From positions 1 to 42,067 of the forward strand of contig NZ_SAYU02000036.1 in NCBI RefSeq assembly GCF_004025965.2: a DNA stretch of 42,067 nucleotides, read 5' to 3'. The stretch's first letter is position 1; the number at the start of each line of letters is the position of its first letter. Under the pieces are notes generated by a model. It worked only from the letters and a program-made list of their open reading frames with translations. It did not search any database and was not told where the DNA came from. Made by a program: the position numbers and the translations under genes. This stretch comes from Phycicoccus flavus (lineage in GTDB: Bacteria; Actinomycetota; Actinomycetes; Actinomycetales; Dermatophilaceae). Below are positions 36,245 to 42,067 of this stretch, in pieces.

Positions 36245-37556
36245 GGTCGCGCCGCCGACGACGGAGGCGCCGGCGCCGGAGCGCCGGCCCGGGGTCGCCC
36301 GCCGGCTGCTCAGCTCCGCCGGCCGTCACGAGCTCGCCGGGCACGCCCTCGCGCACCCGGTGCTCACCGTCCTGTCCGTCTACGCGGTCACCCGGGTCGT
36401 CGCGTTCGTCGCCCTGTGGGTCGCCGCCGTGTGGTTCCAGAACCCCGCGGGCGTCGGTCACGCGAACCCCGGGGTCGGCGACATGGTGCCGCTGTGGGAC
36501 ACCGTCTGGTACCGCCGGATCGTCGAGGACGGCTACCCGGTGCCGCTGCCGGTGGACGCCGACACCGGCTTCGTGACCTACAGCGCCTGGGCGTTCTACC
36601 CCCTCTACCCCTACCTCGTGAAGGTCGTGATGCTCACCGGCCTGCCCTTCGACTGGGCGGGCGTCGGGCTGAACATCGTCCTCGGCGGCGTGGCGGCCGT
36701 GCTCATCCACGCGCTGCTGCGCACCGGCTACCACGCGGCCCGGCAGCCGCAGCGCGAGCGGCTCGCCCTCGTCGCCGCGTGCCTGTGGTGCTTCTACCCG
36801 ACCACCGGCGTCATGCTCAAGCCGTACACCGAGGCACTGGCCGTCACTCTCGTCGCGCTGTCGCTGCTGTTCCTCGTGCGCCGGCAGTACCTGTGGGTCG
36901 CCGCCGTCGCCGTGCCGCTCGGCTTCACCCGCGGCGTCGCGCCCGCCCTAGGCATCGCCGTGCTCATCCACCTGCTGCTGCGATGGCGCGAGGACCGCGC
37001 CGTCGGCCGCCGTCCGCTGGAGGGGGAGTGGACGCGGGTCGTCGTCATGCTCGGCACCCTCGGGGTCAGCGCGGTCGCCTGGCCGGCGGTGGCCGCCATC
37101 GCCACCGGGGTGCCGACGGCGTTCTTCGACGTCCAGTCCGCGTGGGGCCAGAAGCCGGCGCAGGGCCCGTTCGTGCTGTGGTTCGAGTGGGCCTGGGAGG
37201 CCAAGGGCCTGTTCGGCGTGCTCGTGCTGCTCGGGCTGGCCGCCACGTACGTCGCGCTGGTCCTCGGCCGGCACGGGCGCTGGCTCAGCGTCGAGATGCG
37301 GGCCTGGGCGCTGGCCTACCCGTTCTTCCTCCTCGCCGTCGTGCGGCCCATCACCTCGATGTGGCGCTTCCTCCTCCTGGACATTCCGCTCGCGGCCCTC
37401 GTCGCGTCGGTGGCCATGCGCACGGCCAACGGCCAGCGGGTCGTCGCGCACTGGCGGCGGCGGGTCGGTGTCGTCGTCGTGCTGCTCGTCGGGGGCATCC
37501 TGTGGTGGACCACGAGCCTCCTCACCTACACCCCGTGGGGGTCCTTCCCCCCGTGA
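36231..37556 (+). CDS. PIG-V-like membrane mannosyltransferase
   Basis: The protein is 441 aa with about 10 transmembrane helices. The first outer loop contains PLWDTVWYRRIVEDGYP, an acidic/aromatic motif of the PIG-V group of GT-C enzymes, and YSAWAFYPLYPYLVK follows. Such enzymes move mannose from polyprenyl-phosphate-mannose to glycolipids; in Actinobacteria they contribute to phosphatidylinositol mannosides or related glycans. GCGGAGG lies before the ATG, which is inside the 3' end of the preceding glycosyltransferase gene. Acceptor not known. Confidence 0.82.
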   Translation: MARAEVAPPTTEAPAPERRPGVARRLLSSAGRHELAGHALAHPVLTVLSVYAVTRVVAFVALWVAAVWFQNPAGVGHANPGVGDMVPLWDTVWYRRIVEDGYPVPLPVDADTGFVTYSAWAFYPLYPYLVKVVMLTGLPFDWAGVGLNIVLGGVAAVLIHALLRTGYHAARQPQRERLALVAACLWCFYPTTGVMLKPYTEALAVTLVALSLLFLVRRQYLWVAAVAVPLGFTRGVAPALGIAVLIHLLLRWREDRAVGRRPLEGEWTRVVVMLGTLGVSAVAWPAVAAIATGVPTAFFDVQSAWGQKPAQGPFVLWFEWAWEAKGLFGVLVLLGLAATYVALVLGRHGRWLSVEMRAWALAYPFFLLAVVRPITSMWRFLLLDIPLAALVASVAMRTANGQRVVAHWRRRVGVVVVLLVGGILWWTTSLLTYTPWGSFPP

Positions 37557-37572
37557 CAGCGGGATCGTGGAT

Positions 37573-37601
37573 TTCGTCACGTCGCGAGACTGCGGGATAC
37601 T
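37573..37601 (+). promoter_or_regulatory. Promoter for the DUF3117 gene
   Basis: TTCGTC (37573-37578) and GATACT (37596-37601) are separated by 17 bp. Transcription near 37608 would give a leader of about 75 nt ending in GAGGAAGGG. Confidence 0.5.
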
Positions 37602-37682
37602 GGTGGATGGTCCGGCCGACGGGAGCCGGGCCGTCCGCGCGGCGCGACACCCGCAGCCGTGGTGAGGAAGGGATATGAGCCA

Positions 37683-37853
37683 ATGGCGGCAATGAAGCCC
37701 AGGACGGGCGACGGCGACCTCGAGGTCGTCAAGGAGGGTCGCGGCATCGTGCTGCGCATGCCCCTCGAGGGTGGCGGCCGGCTCGTCGTCGAGATGACCC
37801 CCGACGAGGTCCGGGCGCTGGGTGCGGCCATCGACAACTGCGAAGGTCTCTGA
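37683..37853 (+). CDS. DUF3117 small conserved protein
   Basis: The protein is 56 aa: MAAMKPRTGDGDLEVVKEG at the start, then GRGIVLRMPLEGGGRLVVEM and a short helix (TPDEVRALGAAI). It is highly conserved across Actinobacteria, including M. tuberculosis Rv1211 (from memory). Function unknown. GAGGAAGGG lies 12 nt upstream. It has its own promoter and a strong terminator. Confidence 0.9.
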   Translation: MAAMKPRTGDGDLEVVKEGRGIVLRMPLEGGGRLVVEMTPDEVRALGAAIDNCEGL

Positions 37854-37873
37854 CCGCTCCCGAGGCCCTGCGG

Positions 37874-37903
37874 AAGGCCCCCACCGGATCCGGTGGGGGC
37901 CTT
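37874..37903 (+). terminator. Perfect 30-bp palindrome terminator
   Basis: Arms AAGGCCCCCACC and GGTGGGGGCCTT flank GGATCC, starting 20 nt past the DUF3117 stop. The right arm ends in CTTCG. Being symmetric, it could work in both directions. Confidence 0.75.
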
Positions 37904-37917
37904 CGCGTGCCGGTCGG

Positions 37918-37923
37918 TACCCT
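37918..37923 (+). promoter_or_regulatory. -10 element of leaderless pepA
   Basis: TACCCT ends 7 nt before the GTG at 37931. It favours that codon over the GTG at 37907, which directly abuts the terminator. Confidence 0.45.
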
Positions 37924-37930
37924 CGGACGG

Positions 37931-39442
37931 GTGCCGCGCGACGTCCTCCTCGACCCTCCCGTCTCGACCTGGGACACCGCCCCCGACGTGGCCGCGGCGA
38001 CCAGCGGCGGACCGGCCGACGTCGGGCTGGTGGTGCCTCTCGTGGTCGGTGGCGACGGCGCTGCCACCGCGGCCCTGGGGGCGGTCGGGCTCGACCCGGC
38101 CGAGGTGCTCGCGACGTACGAGCCGGAGCGGACGGTCGGCGCCGTCACCGCCGTGCCCCTGCCGGGCGGAGGGCACCCGGTCCGCCGCGTGCACCTCGTC
38201 GGGGTGGGCGCCGGTTCCGCGGCGGACTGGCGGCGCGCCGGGGCCGAGGCGGGGCGGGCCACCCGCCGGCGACCGGCCGTGGTGCACGCCCTGGGCGGCG
38301 CCGCCGACGCGGTCGCCCTCGCCGCCTGGACCGAGGGCGCCGTGCTCGGCGGGTGGGGCGCCCCGGCGTGGACGGCGGACGGGGCGGTGGCCCGGACCGG
38401 CCCGGCGGAGGCGACGACCGTCGTCACGGACGTGCGCGACGCCGTGGAGGTCGTCCGCCGGTCCGTCGTCGTCGCCCGTGCCCAGCTGCTCGCCCGGTCA
38501 CTGGCGATGACCCCCTCGAACGTCAAGGACCCCGCGTGGATGGCCGATCGCGCCCGGCTGCTCGGCGACCGGCATGGCCTCGACGTCACCGTCTGGGACG
38601 AGACGGCGCTCGCCGACGAGGGGTTCGGCGGGCTGCTGGCCGTCGGCGGCGGGTCGGCGAGCCCGCCGCGGCTCGTGCGGGTGGACCACGCCCCGGCCGG
38701 TGCGGTGCCGACGACGCCCCGGGTCGTGCTCGTCGGCAAGGGGATCACGTTCGACACCGGCGGGCTGCAGGTCAAGCCGGTGGCCGGGATGGTCGGCATG
38801 AAGACCGACATGGCGGGGTCGGCGACCGTCCTCGCCGTCGTCGCGGCGTGCGCCGAGCTCGAGGTGCCGGTGCGGGTCACCGGGCTGCTGGCGCTCGCCG
38901 AGAACGCCGTCGGCGGGGGCTCGTACCGTCCGGGCGACGTCGTCACGCACTACGGCGGCCGTACCGTCGAGATCACGAACACCGACGCCGAGGGCCGCAT
39001 CGTCCTCGCCGACGCGCTGGCGTACGCCGACGCCGAGCTGGACCCCGACGTCCTCATCGACGTCGCCACCCTCACCGGCGCCGCCCGCGTGGCGCTCGGC
39101 CGCGAGGCCGCGCCGGTCTTCGGCACCGACGACGACCTGGCCGCCGAGCTCGTCGCGGCGGGGGAGAGCAGCGGTGAGACGCTGTGGCGGATGCCGCTGC
39201 CGGACACCTACCGTGCAGTTCTCGACTCCGACGTCGCCGACCTGCGTCACTTCGCCCCGGGGGTCGGCGGCGGTGCCGTCCTGGCGGCGCTCTTCCTCCG
39301 CGAGTTCGTCGGGCCGCGCCGCTGGGCGCACCTCGACGTCGCGGGCACCGGTCGGTCGGACGTCGACGCCGGGACCGCCGCCAAGGGTGCCACCGGGTTC
39401 GGGGTACGACTGCTGCTGCGGTGGCTGGAGGAGACACGATGA
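37931..39442 (+). CDS. pepA: Leucyl aminopeptidase (M17)
   Basis: This cytoplasmic two-metal aminopeptidase of 503 aa is usually hexameric and removes N-terminal residues from peptides. The C-terminal catalytic domain has VGKGITFDTGGL (Lys and Asp ligands), MKTDMAGSA and NTDAEGRIVLADAL, which together supply the metal-binding Lys, Asp and Glu. The N-terminal domain (to about residue 165) is diverged, as is usual. The GTG start is supported by the TACCCT element; no ribosome-binding site is seen. The next gene overlaps by 4 nt. Confidence 0.94.
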   Translation: MPRDVLLDPPVSTWDTAPDVAAATSGGPADVGLVVPLVVGGDGAATAALGAVGLDPAEVLATYEPERTVGAVTAVPLPGGGHPVRRVHLVGVGAGSAADWRRAGAEAGRATRRRPAVVHALGGAADAVALAAWTEGAVLGGWGAPAWTADGAVARTGPAEATTVVTDVRDAVEVVRRSVVVARAQLLARSLAMTPSNVKDPAWMADRARLLGDRHGLDVTVWDETALADEGFGGLLAVGGGSASPPRLVRVDHAPAGAVPTTPRVVLVGKGITFDTGGLQVKPVAGMVGMKTDMAGSATVLAVVAACAELEVPVRVTGLLALAENAVGGGSYRPGDVVTHYGGRTVEITNTDAEGRIVLADALAYADAELDPDVLIDVATLTGAARVALGREAAPVFGTDDDLAAELVAAGESSGETLWRMPLPDTYRAVLDSDVADLRHFAPGVGGGAVLAALFLREFVGPRRWAHLDVAGTGRSDVDAGTAAKGATGFGVRLLLRWLEETR

Positions 39443-39795
39443 ACGCCGGCTACGGCCTGACCGTGCGGTGGTCGCTCGAGGGCGCCGCCGACGACACCCC
39501 CGACCGCCTGCGCGAGTACGTCGTCGGCACCTCGATCGCGCGCTTCATGTTCCTCGACGGGCTGGCGTTCAAGACCTGGCGGATGCGCGAGGGCGAGTGG
39601 TTCGAGGGCACGTACGTCTTCGACAGCGAGGAGGAGCGGCGCTCGTTTCGCGCCGACTTCGAGCCCGGCGCCGACACCTCGCCGGGTAGCAAGATCATCG
39701 GGTCCTCCCCGACGCTCATCGAGGACTGGGAGGTCGTCGCCATCGCCGAGGGCCCCGCCGGCTTCCGCCGCGGCGCCGGCCCCTCCGTCAGCTAA
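39439..39795 (+). CDS. Small conserved protein, ferredoxin-like-fold candidate
   Basis: The protein is 118 aa and cytoplasmic, with the ATG overlapping the pepA stop. The sequence runs from a beta-strand (YGLTVRWSLEG) to an alpha-helix (RLREYVVGTSIARFM), then GLAFKTWRMREGEWFEGTY, another helix (SEEERRSFRADF) and a final strand (IEDWEVVAIAEG). This order suggests a dimeric alpha/beta barrel of the YdhR/monooxygenase-like type, but no catalytic residue can be named. The call rests on pattern alone. Confidence 0.6.
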   Translation: MNAGYGLTVRWSLEGAADDTPDRLREYVVGTSIARFMFLDGLAFKTWRMREGEWFEGTYVFDSEEERRSFRADFEPGADTSPGSKIIGSSPTLIEDWEVVAIAEGPAGFRRGAGPSVS

Positions 39796-40458
39796 GCCCC
39801 CCCAACCGTCGGCCCATCGTCGGCCGAGGTCCACGTCTTCTCCTGGCGACCGACTTGCCGCTTCGGCGCCGGGCCCTGGGTCAGCCAGCCCTCCTTGCCC
39901 GTTGACCCATAGGCGGCCGACGTCCTCCCACCTTCCAACGCTGTTCCTGCGCCGCGCCGCGGACCCTCCGGCAGCTGGGCCACCTTGGACCGCGCCTTCC
40001 CGGGTGGCGTCGATCGTTTTCCGGTGACGGCCTCCGCGGTCACGCAGGCACTCCGTCAATCGAACCACCCTCGCCCGCGCGTTTCCGGGTGGCGTCCGCC
40101 CCGTTCCTCGGGACGGCTCGCGCCGCGAACCACGCCCTCCGTCAACTAGCCCGCCTCTTACCTGCTGACGTATGACCTCTGCTGGTGCCCGGCCGTCCTC
40201 GCGCTGCTCCCGTCGTGGTCGAACCGCCCTTGCCCGTCATCGTGAGCGGACACTCTCGACGGCTTCGTCCGACGCCCCTCGAGACGCAGTGCCGCTGAGG
40301 CTCGTGTGACTCCTGATCGCCACTGCTGCTTCGTGGTGCGACGTGGTGAAAGCCCGTCGAGAAAGTCGCGCACCTGTGGACAACTCGAGTGGCGGGATCG
40401 GGGGGTTTGGCTAGCGTGATTGCCCGAGGTCACCGAGGGGCTGGCCGGAGAGGGACTC
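39796..40458. other. 663-bp gene-free region with degenerate repeats
   Basis: No convincing gene. Short similar sequences recur: CCCTCCGTCA plus GCTA or ACTA (39781, 40135) with a related CTCCGTCAAT (40051), TTCCGGGTGGCGTC-like (39997, 40082), and TCGAACC followed by CCCTTGCCCG-like (40060, 40219). A DnaA-box-like TGTGGACAA lies at 40375-40383. TAGCGT at 40412-40417 may be the -10 of the next gene. Probably decayed or accessory DNA. Confidence 0.5.
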
Positions 40459-41058
40459 ATGACGCGCGCGGGGTCGAGCACGGCGGTGGTGCTGGCAGGG
40501 CTCTTGGCCCTCTCGGTGTCGGCATGCGACTCGAGCGGTGCCGACGACCCGTCACCATCCCCGTCGGCGTCCAGCCCGGCCGCGAGCCCGACCACCAGCG
40601 AGACGACGTCGCCGGACCCGTCCCCCTCGGCGAGTCCTTCCCCTTCCGGCTCCGACATCCCCGCCGCCGCCCGCAAACAGACAGACGCCGGCGCCGAAGC
40701 ATTTGTCCGCTACTACATTGCACAGTCGGGTCGCGCGTGGACCAAGCCCGATCCGTCACTTCTCGACGGCCTCAGTACGCGACAGTGCTCGTCCTGTTCC
40801 CGCCTGTCGGACGTTGCTGCGGACCTTGCGAGCAAGAAGCAGCGCTACGACGCGAGTCCCATCCGGATCTCAAAGATGAAGACGATCCGATCCAGTAGCA
40901 GCGAGGTCGCGTTTGAAGCCTCGTTGGTTGAAAACGCTGTGCGCGTCGTTGACCGCAAGGGAAGCACTGTTGATTCGTATCCGGAGCGCAGAATCGTGCG
41001 AGCGATCTCAACCGTGTGGAGGGACGAGCGGTGGCTCCTCAACGGCATTGGCGAATAG
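40459..41058 (+). CDS. DUF6318-like lipoprotein
   Basis: The protein is 199 aa. The signal peptide ends in the lipobox LSVSAC (Cys at about residue 22). A Ser/Pro/Thr-rich linker runs to about residue 70. The folded part resembles the NTF2-like DUF6318 group: AGAEAFVRYYIAQSGRAW, then the paired cysteines LSTRQCSSCSRL and a C-terminal TVWRDERWLLNGIG. Function unknown; probably outside the membrane. GAGAGGG precedes the ATG. The second half uses more A/T-ending codons than genes to the left, a hint of transfer. The next gene overlaps by 28 nt. Confidence 0.75.
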   Translation: MTRAGSSTAVVLAGLLALSVSACDSSGADDPSPSPSASSPAASPTTSETTSPDPSPSASPSPSGSDIPAAARKQTDAGAEAFVRYYIAQSGRAWTKPDPSLLDGLSTRQCSSCSRLSDVAADLASKKQRYDASPIRISKMKTIRSSSSEVAFEASLVENAVRVVDRKGSTVDSYPERRIVRAISTVWRDERWLLNGIGE

Positions 41059-41942
41059 TCGCTCTAGCAACGCTCCTTGCCTTGTGTATGTCCCTTCTCA
41101 CGTATGTCGATCGCGCTTACGCCGCGGGAGGCGGTCCTTGGGGTGAAGGGCAATCCGATGGGGTGCGCATCAACATCTTCCAGTCGGACATCGAGCGCAT
41201 GAGAGATGCGGCCATCCGCCGCGAGGCTTCGAATAGCAAGACGGTTGTGGACTACTCCACCGTCTCAGTCTGCGGAGCTACCGGGCCAGGCGACGTAGCC
41301 CAGGACGTTCTCTGCAACGCCTCGTACGCGAGTTGCTCCGAGACCAACGACGCCATAGGCGCTGGCCCAGCAATGAACGTCTACCGACGGTTCACGGATA
41401 GGGCGGGGACGCCGGTCGACGGACCCCGAGGCGACTGGGAGTTGGTCGGGACCACATGCCTGCCATCGTTGCTCCCGGGCGTTGGGCGACAACCTACTTT
41501 GGCAATGATTCGGGAGGCGTTCCGCGACACGGACTTCTCAGTTCCGACGGTCAACATCCAGCCAGAAGGCGACGTGACGCTCGTCAACCTGCCGACGTTC
41601 TTCGAGGTCGTCCTCCCCGAGGAGGGCTATGGCCCCGACGAGGTCGACCAAATCCAGCTGCTCGGGTACGACATCGAGGTCCGCCCTCGGCTGAAGAGCG
41701 TGACTTATCACCTCGGCGAGGAGACGGTCGGACCGACCAAGGACCTTGGCGGTCCCTACCCGTCGGGGAGCATCGTCCACACCTACGCGCGAGCGGGGGA
41801 GGTGCCGGTGCAGGTCGACATCGTCTACACCGGCGAGTTCCGCGTCGGTGGCAGCGGGTGGATCGACATCCCCGGCGAGGTCGACCTCGACGGAGACCCC
41901 GTCACGTTGACCGTGCGCGAGGCGAAGTCCCGCCTGTACTGA
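41031..41942 (+). CDS. Secreted protein of unknown function
   Basis: The protein is 303 aa. The GTG start is chosen for GGAGGGA 6 nt upstream; an in-frame GTG at 41016 lies before that site. A signal peptide (hydrophobic IVALATLLALCMSLLTYV) ends near AYAAGGG. The mature part has cysteines at the centre (VSVCGATG, LCNAS, ASCSE, TTCLPS) that could form disulfides. A beta-rich C-terminal half (IEVRPRLKSVTYHLGEETV, VDIVYTGEFRVGG) looks like a surface beta-sandwich. No named family recognised. It is translationally coupled to the DUF6318-like lipoprotein and shares its lower GC. Confidence 0.7.
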   Translation: MAPQRHWRIVALATLLALCMSLLTYVDRAYAAGGGPWGEGQSDGVRINIFQSDIERMRDAAIRREASNSKTVVDYSTVSVCGATGPGDVAQDVLCNASYASCSETNDAIGAGPAMNVYRRFTDRAGTPVDGPRGDWELVGTTCLPSLLPGVGRQPTLAMIREAFRDTDFSVPTVNIQPEGDVTLVNLPTFFEVVLPEEGYGPDEVDQIQLLGYDIEVRPRLKSVTYHLGEETVGPTKDLGGPYPSGSIVHTYARAGEVPVQVDIVYTGEFRVGGSGWIDIPGEVDLDGDPVTLTVREAKSRLY

Positions 41943-42060
41943 CAGCGTCCCGTGGAGTGGTGGGGTTTGGGGTGACGGCGCGGCTCTCTGACTGAAGGGG
42001 GCCACCGGCGAGATTCTCGATGTGTACCGCCAAGTACTCGTCGAGAAGGAGCCTCACCGA
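41943..42060. other. Intergenic leader of a truncated gene
   Basis: No gene is seen in these 118 bp. GAAGGAG lies about 8 nt before the ATG at 42061. No hairpin terminator was found for the secreted-protein gene. Confidence 0.4.
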
Positions 42061-42067
42061 TGGCCCT
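42061..42067 (+). CDS. Start of a gene cut by the window edge
   Basis: Only ATGGCCCT-type sequence (Met-Ala-Leu) is visible, behind a good GAAGGAG binding site. The identity cannot be told; the N-terminus would be compatible with some transposases but also with many other proteins. Confidence 0.45.

Noticed and set aside
42000-42067. Left end of an insertion sequence at the window edge
   Set aside because: The Met-Ala-Leu start and preceding sequence are suggestive, but no inverted repeat, target duplication or enough protein is visible to claim it.

Overview
The window is high-GC DNA (about 70% G+C, strongly G/C-ending codons) from an actinobacterium. The markers are mycothiol chemistry (an MshB deacetylase and a second PIG-L protein), an actinobacterial-type DapD, a DUF3117 protein, a seven-iron ferredoxin next to DapC, and several starts that look leaderless. 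The gene set would fit Micrococcales such as Intrasporangiaceae, but that placement is inference. Most of it reads as core chromosome; the right end, from about 39.8 kb, looks accessory.

Layout. At 0.2-2.9 kb is a cell-surface block: a class F-like sortase with a CHRD-like membrane-anchored protein, divergent from a cupredoxin lipoprotein and a small membrane protein. At 3.1-5.9 kb, on the minus strand, are a possible small RNA with terminator, a J-domain protein, an alpha/beta hydrolase and a frameshifted PIG-L deacetylase. At 6.1-10.2 kb, plus strand, are a DUF3311/sodium-solute symporter pair and malQ. A 95-bp sequence repeated in tandem follows, then a minus-strand run of glutamine amidotransferase, VIT-family transporter and pterin carbinolamine dehydratase. 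At 12.4-18.4 kb is a complete peptide ABC importer operon (binding protein, two permeases, two ATPases) with a perfect 15-bp stem-loop after the binding-protein gene.

At 18.7-25.5 kb is a tightly coupled five-gene operon: typA, a family-5 binding protein resembling LpqW, mshB, a flavin reductase and a VanW protein. It converges on an Rv0428c-like GNAT gene, which shares a 20-bp divergent promoter with fdxA-dapC. gltA follows, then an exported transglycosylase-like protein and dapD (minus), divergent from dapE and a LOG-family gene (plus). Next are two DivIVA-like membrane proteins, the second fused to a GT-C-like membrane glycosyltransferase, then a PIG-V-like mannosyltransferase, the DUF3117 gene, pepA and a small conserved protein. 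From memory, the order typA-lpqW-mshB, ferredoxin-aminotransferase, dapD/dapE-LOG-DUF3117 follows M. tuberculosis Rv1165-Rv1211.

The last 2.3 kb holds about 660 bp of gene-free DNA with degenerate repeats, a DUF6318-like lipoprotein, a secreted protein of lower GC, and the first codons of a gene cut by the window edge.

The main themes are lysine/diaminopimelate synthesis (dapC, dapD, dapE), mycothiol metabolism, peptide import and envelope glycoconjugates. Seven genes have a TANNNT hexamer ending 6-7 nt before the start codon, which suggests leaderless transcripts. No tRNA, rRNA, CRISPR array or complete insertion sequence was seen.
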